Assembly: GCF_017569925.1 (NCBI RefSeq) | Contig: NZ_CP050854.1 | Coordinates: 3,348,001 to 3,412,000 of the forward strand | Reading direction: 5' to 3' | Source: Brenneria izadpanahii | GTDB taxonomy: Bacteria; Pseudomonadota; Gammaproteobacteria; Enterobacterales; Enterobacteriaceae | DNA: 64,000 nt | Shown here: positions 30,678 through 40,081 of the stretch, piece by piece | How positions within the stretch are numbered: the first letter of the stretch is position 1 | Layout of the letters: every line of letters starts with the position of its first letter | The notes under the pieces: model-generated | The model's database searches: none | The model's input: only the letters and a program-made list of their open reading frames with translations | Told to the model about the DNA's origin: nothing | Program-made: the position numbers and the translations under genes

Positions 30678-32003
30678 TTAAATCCTTTCCTCTTGCTGGA
30701 CGGATTCGCTCTCGATTCCGTTCAGTTCACGCTCGTATTGCTGCGCTTTCTTCTCGTCAAACTGGCCTTCCCATTTGGATATCACCAGCACAGCCAGCGC
30801 ATTGCCGACTACGTTCAGCGCGGTGCGCGCCATATCCAAAATACGGTCGACGCCGGCAATAAACGCCAGCCCCTCCAGCGGAATCCCCACGCTGCCGAGC
30901 GTTGCCAGCAGAACAACGAAAGAGACGCCCGGTACGCCGGCGATCCCTTTAGAGGTCAGCATCAGGGTTAGCACCAGCACAATTTCCTGCCCGATCGACA
31001 GATCGATGCCGTACAACTGCGCGATAAAGATAGCCGCAATGCTCTGATAGAGCGTTGATCCATCCAGGTTGAACGAATAGCCGGTCGGCACGACAAAACT
31101 GGTGATCGATTTCGGCGCGCCATACGCCTCCATCTTCTCAATAATGCGCGGCAACACGGTTTCGGAACTGGCCGTGGAATAAGAAAGGATCAATTCGTCT
31201 TTCAGAATGCGAATCAGCGTCGTGATGCGCAATTTACACAGCCGGGCAATGCTGCCCAGCACCATCAGGGCGAAGAACGCAATCGCGGCGTAAACCAGCA
31301 CCACCAGCTTCGCCAGCGGCCACAACGAGGCAAAACCAAAGTTGGCCACCGTGACGGAAATCAGGGCGAACACCCCGACCGGCGCATAACGCATGATCAT
31401 ATGCGTTACTTTGAACATGCTCTCAGAAACGCCGCGGAACACGTTCAGCAGCGGTTCACGATGCTCTTTCGGCAAAGATGATAGCCCCAGGCCAAACAAT
31501 ACCGAGAAGAAAATGAGCGGCAACATATCCCCTTTAGCCATCGATGCAAAGATATTCGACGGAATTAAAGACAGAATGGTGTTCACCAGACTATGGGAAC
31601 CGCTTTGCACCTGTTCCGTGGTCTTCTCATACTGAGAGATGTCAACGGCCGTCAGGATCGACATATCGATCCCCGTTCCCGGTTTAAAGACGTTGGCCAG
31701 CGTAATTCCCAGCACAATGGCTAACGTGGTGACGATTTCAAAATAGATAATGGTCTTAAAACCAATCCTTCCGAGCTTTTTGGCGTCGCCGACCCCGGCA
31801 ATACCGACAATCAGCGTTGCGATAACAATCGGCACGACGATCATCTTAATCAGGCGGATAAAGATATCGCCCGCTGGGCTGAGAATATTGCTGATTAGCC
31901 ATTGGCGGCTTTCAGGCTGGTTATGCAATACCGCGCCAAGCGCGATACCAAGGACTAATGCGATGAGGATTTGCCAGGCCAGGCTGATTTTCTGTGTTTT
32001 CAT
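30678..32003 (-). CDS. gltP: proton/glutamate-aspartate symporter
   Basis: 441 residues from ATG 32003 (GGAAGA upstream), co-linear with E. coli GltP (437); the frame is open to 32144. It is a DAACS-family secondary transporter importing L-glutamate and L-aspartate with protons. Key stretches are SYSTASSETVLPRI (first re-entrant loop), VPTGYSFNLDGSTLYQSIAAIF and ASKGIAGVPGVSF-like TSKGIAGVPGVSF (second loop). It is convergent with the HcxA-like gene. Because cysteate is an aspartate analogue, it might also carry cysteate; that is speculation from location. Confidence 0.95.
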   Translation of the reverse strand: MKTQKISLAWQILIALVLGIALGAVLHNQPESRQWLISNILSPAGDIFIRLIKMIVVPIVIATLIVGIAGVGDAKKLGRIGFKTIIYFEIVTTLAIVLGITLANVFKPGTGIDMSILTAVDISQYEKTTEQVQSGSHSLVNTILSLIPSNIFASMAKGDMLPLIFFSVLFGLGLSSLPKEHREPLLNVFRGVSESMFKVTHMIMRYAPVGVFALISVTVANFGFASLWPLAKLVVLVYAAIAFFALMVLGSIARLCKLRITTLIRILKDELILSYSTASSETVLPRIIEKMEAYGAPKSITSFVVPTGYSFNLDGSTLYQSIAAIFIAQLYGIDLSIGQEIVLVLTLMLTSKGIAGVPGVSFVVLLATLGSVGIPLEGLAFIAGVDRILDMARTALNVVGNALAVLVISKWEGQFDEKKAQQYERELNGIESESVQQEERI

Positions 32004-32486
32004 AGAGATCTTCCGTTGCAAAACTCCTCGCCCGGAACGAAGGCGATAGCGCGAATTCCAGCTCAATGCGAGCCGTAAAATAAGCGTGGAGATAGCGAGT
32101 ATTAGGTATGTTTGATGGGACAGTGACCGAAGATTTTCCGGCACCGGTACACAAGATGAACCACATAGTTATTCAATAAAAGTGCACAAGTATTTGTATC
32201 TAAAAACAAAACACCAAACATATGTTATTGTTATGCCGGGCGATGCTACTATCCCACCACGGCGAGATCAAGTGGATTATTCATAACCAGCCTCATAGTT
32301 ATGCGAATTGAATATATCAGCGCGGCTATTTAATTGATATGAAAGCGGGTAAAACCGCCGTGAGGAAAAGCGCAGAAAGCCAGAAATTTTCTGGCTGGTT
32401 AGTCAGTTATCCCCAATGAATTTCAGGGGATGAGCTTATGATAATCCGGCAGACGGCGGAAATACGAAACGGAACGGATCAGAAAA

Positions 32487-33440
32487 TTAAATTTGATAAT
32501 CAATAATGCTTTCGTCACTCTCTGCGAATACCCGCTCTTTAATTTCCGTTAGAGAGAGTTCCGTGTTGCATAGCTGGATAAACTTCCAGGCATAGTTACG
32601 TTGTAACTGATTCCTTTTTAACCCCAGCCACACGGTATTCGCTTCAAACAGGTGCTCGGCGCTCAGACGCACCAGACCTTTATCCCGCACCGGATCGTAA
32701 GCCTTATCGGCAAGAATACCGACTCCCAGCCCCAATTCCACATAGGTTTTGATGACGTCGGAATCCTGCGCGCTCAGCGTAACGTCCGGCTCCATTCCCG
32801 CCGCCTTAAAGGCGCGATCCACGCGGGAACGTCCGGTAATGCCCTGGCGATAGGTTATCAATGGCATCGAGTTGAGCATATCCAGCGTCACAACCTGCTC
32901 TTTAGCTATCGGATGCGCTTCGGGTACGACGATCGCATGATGCCAGCGGTAATAAGGGAAAGCCGCCAGCGAAGGATCGTTAATCAGCCGTTCGCTGGCG
33001 ATACCGATATCGGCCTCTCCTGAGTGCAACATGGACACGATCTCATCGGGCGTGCCTTGATTCAGCACCAGACGCACCTGCGGATAGAGCTCCCGAAACG
33101 CCATAATCACCTGGGGCAGACTGTAGCGGGCCTGAGTGTGGGTGGTGGCGATCACCAGTTGCCCGGTATCATTGTTGGTAAACACATTAGCCAACCGGCG
33201 AATAGTGCTGGCGTCATTCAGGATCCTTTCGGCCACGCTTAATAATGCTTTGCCCGGCTCGGTCATTCCCAATAACCGTTTACCGCGCCGGATAAAGATT
33301 TCAATTCCCAGTTCTTCTTCCAGCTCACGGATATGGCGACTCACGCCGGACTGAGAAGTAAACAGGGTATTCGCCACTTCGGTCAGGTTGTAATTGCACC
33401 GTGCTGATTCACGAATAATCTTCAATTGTTGAAAATTCAC
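32487..33440 (-). CDS. cbl: LysR-family sulfur-starvation regulator Cbl
   Basis: 317 residues, co-linear with E. coli Cbl (316), ending in the same ESIIDYQI-like tail. Residues 1-60 are the winged HTH (NYNLTEVANTLFTSQSGVSRHIRELEEELG); the co-inducer domain contains LITYRQGITGRSRVDRAF and SAQDSDVIKTYVELGLGVGI. Cbl activates ssu and tau sulfonate genes when sulfate is scarce. The start is GTG, with GGAG 6 bases upstream. It is separated from the sulfonate-type transporter by gltP, consistent with a sulfur role for the region. CysB is a less likely identity because of the closer match to Cbl. Confidence 0.93.
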   Translation of the reverse strand: MNFQQLKIIRESARCNYNLTEVANTLFTSQSGVSRHIRELEEELGIEIFIRRGKRLLGMTEPGKALLSVAERILNDASTIRRLANVFTNNDTGQLVIATTHTQARYSLPQVIMAFRELYPQVRLVLNQGTPDEIVSMLHSGEADIGIASERLINDPSLAAFPYYRWHHAIVVPEAHPIAKEQVVTLDMLNSMPLITYRQGITGRSRVDRAFKAAGMEPDVTLSAQDSDVIKTYVELGLGVGILADKAYDPVRDKGLVRLSAEHLFEANTVWLGLKRNQLQRNYAWKFIQLCNTELSLTEIKERVFAESDESIIDYQI

Positions 33441-33778
33441 CTTTCACTCCATCACCGTTGCCCTATTCGTAGATAACAGTGATACGAAGGAATAATATTC
33501 AAGACAAATAAGGAAATGGATTTGATTATATTTTTTTATACTAACGCCAGTATCCAAATGCATTTTCAATGAAAGAGTAATCAGGATAAAAATAAAACAC
33601 CATTTTATTCAAAGGATTACAAATTCAATATAAAGAATGTGGTTATTTCCGGCGGCGGCCGTTAAATCTTTTTGCCATTATTTATAATATTTATATCTAT
33701 ACTTCTCACCCGTTTATCAGGATAAAAAGTATATATCCGATAAGCGAACTGATGACTGCCCTGCCCGCATCGGGGACG

Positions 33779-33833
33779 ACGCTTGCGCGTTACCCGGTCG
33801 CCTCTCGCCGCCGGGTAACTGCGTGCGTTTTTT
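33779..33833 (+). terminator. strong plus-strand terminator with no plus-strand gene before it
   Basis: GTTACCCGG pairs with CCGGGTAAC, extended by flanking ACGC/GCGT, then six T residues at 33828-33833. The nearest upstream plus-strand gene is HcxA-like at 30622, already terminated. It may end an unannotated RNA in 33441-33778, though I find no clean promoter there. Confidence 0.7.
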
Positions 33834-33847
33834 CAATATAGCCGACG

Positions 33848-34792
33848 TCAGGTCATCATAAAGATCACCAGGCCTTCAGTGAAAATGCCTACCGCCGTGC
33901 CAACCAGTATCGCGGAGGACGCAGATTCCACATAAGTGTTGCTGCGTATCGCGAACATTCCGGCGGCGATGGCGGATGGCGTCGCGCCGATAATAACCAC
34001 CTGCTGCATCAGACTGGGGCTGAGTCCGAAAGCGATACCGGCGGCGGCCATGATTGCAGGCTGCACCAGATTTTTCAGACCGATATTGGTAAAGGTATGC
34101 AGGTTAAACTTCGGATTTTCGCCATAAAACAGCAGACCGAGCGCAAACAGAGAAATTCCTCCGGCGGTTTTACCCATCATGTCAATCGACGAATGCAGCA
34201 ATTCCGGAATTTTGATGTCCAGCAAACTGAGCGTAACCCCCAGGATAGGAATCCACACAATTGGATTTCGCGCCGCTTTAAACAGGTTATTCACGATCAT
34301 GATGCCCAACCCCTCCTGCTGGGCGGCGTCGCTATTGCTCTCGCCCATGCGGATAAGCACTATCGTCAATGGAATCATGAACACGCTGGTGATCAGGTTG
34401 CCGATCAATACGCCAAGAAAACCTTCAGGACCGATAAGCACCGCCAATACCGGCGCGCCGAAATAGGCCATATCGGGAAAGGCGCAGACAAGCGACTGAA
34501 TCGCGCTGGTCTTGATATCGTGACGGAATATAAATCGGGAAATGCACAGCGTCAGCAGATAGGCGCCCATCAGGCCGATGAACAGCACCGCGACGAAGGA
34601 GAAATTTTTTATTTTATCGGGGCTGGTATTCAAAGCGCCGATAAACAAATGTAACGGCAAGGCAAAACGAATAACGACCGTCGCCAATACGCCGGCGTCA
34701 TCTCGTTTCATATAATTTAATTTCCCACTCAGCCAACCCATTAGCATGATAAAGACCAACGGAAATAAAGAAGACAATAATAATGAAGACAT
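33848..34792 (-). CDS. auxin efflux carrier (AEC) family transporter
   Basis: 314 residues with about ten membrane segments in two inverted halves, as in the AEC/BART family (YfdV, MdcF). Typical stretches are VVIRFALPLHLFIGALN at the N-terminus and IGATPSAIAAGMFAIRSNTY in the second half. Bacterial members move organic acids such as malonate or malate; the substrate here cannot be read. AAGG lies before the ATG. It is a single gene, on the same strand as cbl but upstream of it with a 400-base gap. Confidence 0.87.
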   Translation of the reverse strand: MSSLLLSSLFPLVFIMLMGWLSGKLNYMKRDDAGVLATVVIRFALPLHLFIGALNTSPDKIKNFSFVAVLFIGLMGAYLLTLCISRFIFRHDIKTSAIQSLVCAFPDMAYFGAPVLAVLIGPEGFLGVLIGNLITSVFMIPLTIVLIRMGESNSDAAQQEGLGIMIVNNLFKAARNPIVWIPILGVTLSLLDIKIPELLHSSIDMMGKTAGGISLFALGLLFYGENPKFNLHTFTNIGLKNLVQPAIMAAAGIAFGLSPSLMQQVVIIGATPSAIAAGMFAIRSNTYVESASSAILVGTAVGIFTEGLVIFMMT

Positions 34793-35336
34793 AAAGAACC
34801 TTTTATTTATCTACGTTATAAGATAAAGGGGTTTTATCTTATTTATTAATTTCCCGTTGTGATTATCGTCACATGCTTTTTTCTATTTAATTTTCAATAG
34901 TTAATAAACACAAAACAAACTAATATAATGAATTAATAAAAATTAAAACTCATATAATAATTAATATATTCAGATAATCCGTATTCCCGGTTACCTTTTG
35001 TTTTCTAATCATAAAAGGTTAAAAACCATCCAAAAAACATTTATCCATCGGATAATCTTCCTTTTTTTGATTCAACCAGCGGCCATTCATCATCCCTCGG
35101 CAAATGGCCGCCAGACTTAACGTATGTTGTTATGTCATTCAACAGAAAACCGGTAAATTCGTCAGAAAATAAAATTCCATATAGGCAGACAAATCACTCC
35201 TTTCATTAATACATTTTTTTAGGAAAATTACCGATGATAATTTAGATTTAAATATTCACAATTCATTCAAATATATTTCACGATTAAATGCATTAGCAAA
35301 TTTCTGATAAAGTTCGAAACATGACCATTAATTATC
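34793..35336. other. AT-rich non-coding region
   Basis: No credible gene. The sequence is AT-rich and should include the promoter of the AEC gene. No RNA gene or clear operator recognised. Confidence 0.4.
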
Positions 35337-35467
35337 CCCGCCCGGCCTCCCCCTGGCCAGGACTGTTTCTTGGCCACATTTTTATGCGGACTCAAAGACA
35401 GTTTTCCAGGGGGAGGAGACAACGGATTTACCCCCTCCCCTTACCAGGGAGGGGCGGGGTTAGAACC
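35337..35467. repeat. GC-rich dispersed intergenic repeat, copy 1
   Basis: A cluster of G- and C-runs with several short inverted repeats (CTCCCCCTGG with CCAGGGGGAG; CCCCTCCC with GGGAGGGG). It ends in GGGGTTAGAACC at 35456-35467. The same 12 bases, inverted, start the element at 45991. No coding potential. Confidence 0.6.
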
Positions 35468-35717
35468 AGAAGGATCGTCATCAAACTCATCTGATTTTAT
35501 ATTTGCTTTGCTGGAAAAAGTTTTCCGGATATTGATAACCGGAGTAACAAGCAACGGAGATCATCAACGTCAGGCTGACATGATAAAAAACGATGTTTAA
35601 CCGTCTGTTATACGGCGAGGTTAAACCTGTATACTCAGGCAAGTCATGAATGCGGACGAATGGCAAAATAGGCCGAGATGTTGATTTTAGCGCCGATCCG
35701 ATGTTTACCGCACGCCC

Positions 35718-36734
35718 ATGACGCAAATAACCGGACAACCAACAGGCTTAATAATGCTAATCGGTATTCTCTTTGCGCTTTCCGCAGGATTAATGTGGGG
35801 ATTGGTTTTTGTCGGCCCGCTGTTGATACCTGAATATCCCGCCGCGCTGCAATCAACCGGCCGTTATCTTGCATTCGGCCTGATCGCCTTACCGCTGGCC
35901 TGGCTGGATCGACGCCGGCTACGCCGATTGACGCGCCGGGACTGGTGGGAGGCGACCAAGTTAACTACCGTCGGCAATCTGCTCTACTATTTTTTTCTCG
36001 CCAGCGCCATTCAACGCACCGGCGCGCCGGTTTCAACCATGATTATCGGCACGCTGCCGGTGGTGATTGCCGTAACGGCGAACCTGCTCTACGGTAAGCG
36101 CGATGGTCGGGTGTTATGGCGTCAACTGATACCGGCCCTGACGCTGATCGCCATAGGATTGATCTGCGTGAATATCGCCGAACTGTCGGCGCTATCGATA
36201 ACGCAGGACAGCATCTGGCGCTATGTCGGCGGAATCGTGCTGGCGTTTTTATCGGTGATTTGTTGGACCTGGTATCCGCTGCGTAACGCCCGCTGGTTAC
36301 GCGAACACGCGGGCGGCAACCCCAGAACCTGGGCGACCGCGCAGGGCGTGGTCACGCTGCCGCTGGCGCTGTTGGGCTATATGCTGGTTTGCGCTCAACT
36401 CGCCGTTACTCAACAGGGGTTCACGCTGCCGTTCGGCCCCCGCCCCGCGGTATTCATCGCGTTGATGGTCGCCATCGGCCTGTTTTGCTCCTGGCTGGGA
36501 ACGCTCTGCTGGAATGAGGCCAGTCAGCGCCTGCCGACCGTGCTGATCGGCCCGCTGATTGTGTTCGAAACGCTGGCGGCGCTAAGTTACGCTTTTATTC
36601 TGCGTCAAGCCTGGCCGCCGCTGCTGACGCTGGGAGGCATATGCTGTCTGGTGGTCGGCGTGATTTATGCGGTAAGAATCAAACCCAAACCGGTAGCGGC
36701 GCCGCTGACGGTTTCGCTGCCTTCGAGGAAATAA
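35718..36734 (+). CDS. DMT-superfamily (EamA) transporter
   Basis: 338 residues with ten predicted membrane segments in two EamA-like halves (first half ALSAGLMWGLVFVGPLLIP, second half opening VGGIVLAFLSVICWTWYPLR). Members export amino acids or metabolites across the inner membrane; no substrate can be assigned. The start is uncertain: neither 35718 nor 35754 (MLIGILFALSAG) has a strong ribosome site, and 35754 would remove a polar leader unusual for the family. The last 16 residues form a basic tail. Convergent with the esterase gene. Confidence 0.85.
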   Translation: MTQITGQPTGLIMLIGILFALSAGLMWGLVFVGPLLIPEYPAALQSTGRYLAFGLIALPLAWLDRRRLRRLTRRDWWEATKLTTVGNLLYYFFLASAIQRTGAPVSTMIIGTLPVVIAVTANLLYGKRDGRVLWRQLIPALTLIAIGLICVNIAELSALSITQDSIWRYVGGIVLAFLSVICWTWYPLRNARWLREHAGGNPRTWATAQGVVTLPLALLGYMLVCAQLAVTQQGFTLPFGPRPAVFIALMVAIGLFCSWLGTLCWNEASQRLPTVLIGPLIVFETLAALSYAFILRQAWPPLLTLGGICCLVVGVIYAVRIKPKPVAAPLTVSLPSRK

Positions 36735-36758
36735 CGCCGCCGCGCCATCAAGACCGCA

Positions 36759-37679
36759 TCATCTTTCGCCGCGGGGCTGAACGTTGAATTCGCCATGTTG
36801 TTCAAACCAGGCAAACTGCTCGGCGCCATAGGCCGACATTTTCGCGCCGCTATGCCCCACTCCGGGTACGATAGTAAAACGCCAGTTAAAATCGGCCCCG
36901 TAGCCTTTGGCTTGCTGCTGGGCCGTCAGAAAATAGTTGCGCGCGCGAACCAGCCGGCTGTCGCCCTGCGCCATTGCCTGATGGGAGCGGCGCAGCAGCG
37001 GATGATGGGGATCGTCGTCTTTAGCGCCCACCGTGATCAGCACCGGTTTGGCAAAATAAGCCGCCAGCTGTTCTTTCGACACGCTTACCGGCGCTTTCCC
37101 TAAACCATAGGGCCAGGAATGTTCCGCATCCGGCAATGTCCACCATCCCGCGGCGGCGCAAATAGCGGCTTTAACGTTAGCCTGCGGCACAAAAGTCAGC
37201 ATACGGTGTACAAACTGGCAGCCCGCGCTATTGCCGAACAGATAATAGCCGCGCTGACGGGTTATTCCCTGTTTTTGCAAATCGGCGAACAGATCGTCAA
37301 TCACCGTAAACGTCCATTCGCCTTTGGCATTCGCCCGATGCGTTTTGACATTTTCCAGATTGCCCAGGTTGTAACCGTCGACGCCGGGATAATCGGCCTT
37401 GGAAAACATCGGGGCGATAACGATAAGCCCGCTTTTCCTGGCGTTCTCAATCCATGAATTCCGATAATCATCGGCGTTGCGGTTCAACCCGGTCAGCACG
37501 AAAACAATCGGAGTATCGGCGCCGGCATTGGGCGGCTGATAGCTGAACACCGTCACCGTTTTACCCGTTTGCGGGACGGTGAAATGGAAACTGCCGCTCG
37601 CTTTCGGGAGCTGTGCCGCATGGCCGAGTACGGGGCTCAGGGCTAAAAAAATAGCGAACAGACAGAGCGTGCGATTCAT
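36759..37679 (-). CDS. secreted alpha/beta hydrolase (PHB-depolymerase/esterase-like)
   Basis: 306 residues with a Sec signal peptide (cleavage about VLGHAA, residue 22). The fold is alpha/beta hydrolase: IVFVLTGLNRNADDYRNSW near the oxyanion hole, nucleophile elbow GNSAGC in YYLFGNSAGCQFVHRML, and a late His in VPGVGHSGAKM. The pattern resembles the LpqC/PhaZ-type esterase group. It should act in the periplasm or outside on an unknown ester. It lies downstream of the iron-uptake operon on the same strand, separated by a perfect hairpin, so it is probably a separate unit. Confidence 0.85.
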   Translation of the reverse strand: MNRTLCLFAIFLALSPVLGHAAQLPKASGSFHFTVPQTGKTVTVFSYQPPNAGADTPIVFVLTGLNRNADDYRNSWIENARKSGLIVIAPMFSKADYPGVDGYNLGNLENVKTHRANAKGEWTFTVIDDLFADLQKQGITRQRGYYLFGNSAGCQFVHRMLTFVPQANVKAAICAAAGWWTLPDAEHSWPYGLGKAPVSVSKEQLAAYFAKPVLITVGAKDDDPHHPLLRRSHQAMAQGDSRLVRARNYFLTAQQQAKGYGADFNWRFTIVPGVGHSGAKMSAYGAEQFAWFEQHGEFNVQPRGER

Positions 37680-37699
37680 TTTTTGGATCCTTGACCGAT

Positions 37700-37730
37700 G
37701 ATTAAAATCCGCCGGCGACGGATTTTAATC
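37700..37730 (-). terminator. hairpin at the end of the iron-uptake operon
   Basis: GATTAAAATCCG and CGGATTTTAATC form a perfect 12-bp stem with a 7-base loop, 9 bases past the stop of the thioredoxin-like gene. The T-tract is inside the stem, so termination efficiency is uncertain. Confidence 0.5.
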
Positions 37731-37739
37731 GTAGCCCGG

Positions 37740-38240
37740 TCACGCCCCGTGCGCTAGCTGCTCAAACAGTTCCGTCAGCTGTTGTTCATTGCGCGCCCCT
37801 TGATGTTGCGCGGCGACCTTGCCGTTGCGATCGATGATAAATGAAGTGGGCGTGCCGATAACCTGATAGCGCTCTTTGGTGATGCCCAGTTGATCGCGAA
37901 TAACCGGGTAGCTGATCTTTTGCTGCGCCAGCAGTGAGGAAATATCCACGCCATCGGGATCCGTATTGACCGCCACCACCACGACCCGATCGCCATAGCT
38001 TTTGCTGAGTTTTTCCAGCGTCCCCATTTCCGCCAGACAGCCGCCGCAGCCCGAAGACCAGAAGTTCAGGTAAACGTTTTTCCCCTGCCAGCGCGCCAGC
38101 TCCGCCGGCTGTCCGGCTAAATCATAGGCGGCCAGCGCGGGCGCCTTTGCGCCAATACTCACCTGCTCCTCTTTGCAGCCGCCCAGCAACGCCAATGCGC
38201 CCAGCAGGCAACCGGCTTTTAATGCGTTACGCCATAGCAT
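37740..38240 (-). CDS. TlpA-like thioredoxin-fold lipoprotein
   Basis: 166 residues. A lipobox (LALLGGC, Cys22) indicates membrane anchoring. The body is a TlpA/ResA-type thioredoxin fold with redox motif WSSGCGGC and cis-Pro segment GTPTSFIIDRNGKV. In P19/FTR1 iron operons of Campylobacter and E. coli pathotypes a thioredoxin-like protein closes the cluster, probably handling redox state of cysteines or iron in the periplasm. Its start overlaps the ATPase gene by 14 bases. Last gene of the seven-gene operon. Confidence 0.9.
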   Translation of the reverse strand: MLWRNALKAGCLLGALALLGGCKEEQVSIGAKAPALAAYDLAGQPAELARWQGKNVYLNFWSSGCGGCLAEMGTLEKLSKSYGDRVVVVAVNTDPDGVDISSLLAQQKISYPVIRDQLGITKERYQVIGTPTSFIIDRNGKVAAQHQGARNEQQLTELFEQLAHGA

Positions 38241-38937
38241 GATGATTGACCTCCTCGCCTAAATATTTGCCGTGTTGCAGACGAATAATGCGATCGGCGA
38301 ACTTACCCAGTTCAGGGTTATGCGTCACCATCACGATGGTGCGCCCCTGATGGTGCAAATCTCTGAGCAGATCCAACACCCGTTGCTCGTTTTCTTCATC
38401 CAGGTTGCCTGTCGGCTCATCGGCGAAAATCACCGGCGGCTCGTTCACCAACGCTCTGGCGATACAGACCCGCTGCTGTTCGCCGCCGGAAAGCTGACTG
38501 GGTAAATGGCCGATCCGGTGTTCCAATCCCACCTGCGCCAGAACCCGTTTGGCGGCATCCTCGTCGACCACGCTGTGGTAATGCTGAGCCAGCATGATGT
38601 TTTCCAGCGCCGTCAAAAAAGGGATCAGGTGGAACTGCTGAAAAACCAATCCGATTTTATCGGCGCGAAACTGGCGCCGCCCCTCTTCATCCAGCGCGGC
38701 GGCATCGACACCATCCAGCAGCACCTGACCTTCACTCACCGTATCCAGACAGGTAAGGATATTCATCAGCGTGGTTTTCCCGGACCCCGATGCCCCCATA
38801 ATGGCGACGAACTCGCCGCGGGCGATTCGAATGTTGATATCTTCCAACGCGGTAACCTGGCCAAAACGCTTGTAGAGCCGCCGTGTTTCAATCACCGCTT
38901 CCTGCTGCGCGTTCCGACCGTTTATTGATGAGGACAT
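38227..38937 (-). CDS. MacB/LolD-type ABC ATPase of the iron-uptake operon
   Basis: 236 residues: Walker [11 protein letters not shown]-loop [17 protein letters not shown], signature [16 protein letters not shown], Walker [16 protein letters not shown] and switch THNPE. These are features of type VII (MacB/LolD/FtsE) ATPases that work with FtsX-like permeases, two of which lie immediately upstream. The complex is conserved beside P19/FTR1 genes; it is thought to support iron uptake rather than export, but its mechanism is not settled. Four bases separate it from the upstream permease. Confidence 0.92.
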   Translation of the reverse strand: MSSSINGRNAQQEAVIETRRLYKRFGQVTALEDINIRIARGEFVAIMGASGSGKTTLMNILTCLDTVSEGQVLLDGVDAAALDEEGRRQFRADKIGLVFQQFHLIPFLTALENIMLAQHYHSVVDEDAAKRVLAQVGLEHRIGHLPSQLSGGEQQRVCIARALVNEPPVIFADEPTGNLDEENEQRVLDLLRDLHHQGRTIVMVTHNPELGKFADRIIRLQHGKYLGEEVNHHAMA

Positions 38938-38941
38938 CGCA

Positions 38942-40081
38942 CTACTCTCCTTTTAAAACTTTAGCCGGTTCGATATGGATCGCCCGCCGGGTGGGAACAA
39001 TGGCCGCCACGGCGGCTACCAGCAAAGAGAGCGCCAGCGTCAGCGGGAAGACGGGAGCCCGTAGCGAAATCGTCGCATTGAAAACCGCCATTCCCAGAAT
39101 CTGGGCCAGCAAATAGCCCAGCACCGAGCCGCACACTACGGCCGTTAACGCAATGATGCCGGTTTCGGCCAGCATCTGACGGATAATATCCCGCCCGCTG
39201 GCGCCCAGCGCTTTCTGTAGCGCGAATTCGCGCGCGCGTTCGCCGACAATCGCCATCAGCGTGGTGTTGACGCACAGCGAGGACAGCACCAGAATGACCG
39301 CGGAAACCAATCCCATCAGCCCTTTGATTTTGTTCAACACCTGGCCTTCCGAGGCGGAAACCTTGAGTATCGGCCTGATTTCCAACTGCGGGTATTGCTG
39401 CTGCAACCGTCCGGCGAATTGATCCACCTGTCCCAAATCGTTACTGACGCTGAACAGCGCATTGCTGATCGTTCCCGCCTTATCCAGCCATTTCTGCGCC
39501 AGATCCAGATTGACGATCAGCATATTGTCCGTGGCGTCGCCGGACTCGACGATGCCTTTAATCTGCAAGCTCTGTTTAGCGCCATCGCCCACCAGCGTGA
39601 TGCTGTCGCCGACGCTGACGTTCAACCGTTCCGCCAGCTTGACGCCAATCATCGCATTGCGATCGTCAAAGCTGACGCCGATCCAATTGCCCTTCACCTG
39701 CCAATAAGGCGCCAGCGGGCGTAATGATTCGAACCACACGCCCATTAGCACCACTTTTTCCAGCTCGGTGCGCGCCATGCCGTACAGATAAGGGCTGGCC
39801 GCATTGATTAAGCCGGCCGGCGCGTTATCGACAATCTGTTGAAATGTAGTCTGCGGCAGCGAATTGCCCCGCGCGGGACCGATATAGAAATTCGCGCCGA
39901 AGGTGCGCAGTTCCTGACTCATCTTGGCGTTAATATCGAAATAGACGGCGGACATGGCGGTGACGATCGCCGCGCCGACCGTCAAAGCGGCGAACACCAC
40001 GCCCACCCGCTGCATCCGCAGCCGCAGCGCCCGCAGCACCAGCCGCCAGAACATGCCGTTCATCCAGACATTAGCGGCCAT
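38942..40081 (-). CDS. FtsX/MacB-type permease 2
   Basis: 379 residues from ATG 40081 (GGAGGT 5 bases upstream; frame open to 40147). One N-terminal membrane segment, a large periplasmic MacB_PCD domain (about residues 45-230), then three C-terminal segments with the FtsX signature (ERAREFALQKALGASGRDIIRQMLAE) define the family. It starts inside the last codons of the preceding permease, so expression is coupled. The two permeases probably form a heterodimer with the downstream ATPase. Confidence 0.9.
   Translation of the reverse strand: MAANVWMNGMFWRLVLRALRLRMQRVGVVFAALTVGAAIVTAMSAVYFDINAKMSQELRTFGANFYIGPARGNSLPQTTFQQIVDNAPAGLINAASPYLYGMARTELEKVVLMGVWFESLRPLAPYWQVKGNWIGVSFDDRNAMIGVKLAERLNVSVGDSITLVGDGAKQSLQIKGIVESGDATDNMLIVNLDLAQKWLDKAGTISNALFSVSNDLGQVDQFAGRLQQQYPQLEIRPILKVSASEGQVLNKIKGLMGLVSAVILVLSSLCVNTTLMAIVGERAREFALQKALGASGRDIIRQMLAETGIIALTAVVCGSVLGYLLAQILGMAVFNATISLRAPVFPLTLALSLLVAAVAAIVPTRRAIHIEPAKVLKGE

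Noticed and set aside
35370..35600. 76-codon frame after the GC-rich repeat
   Set aside because: It starts inside the repeat, has low-complexity Gly/Ser composition and no ribosome site.
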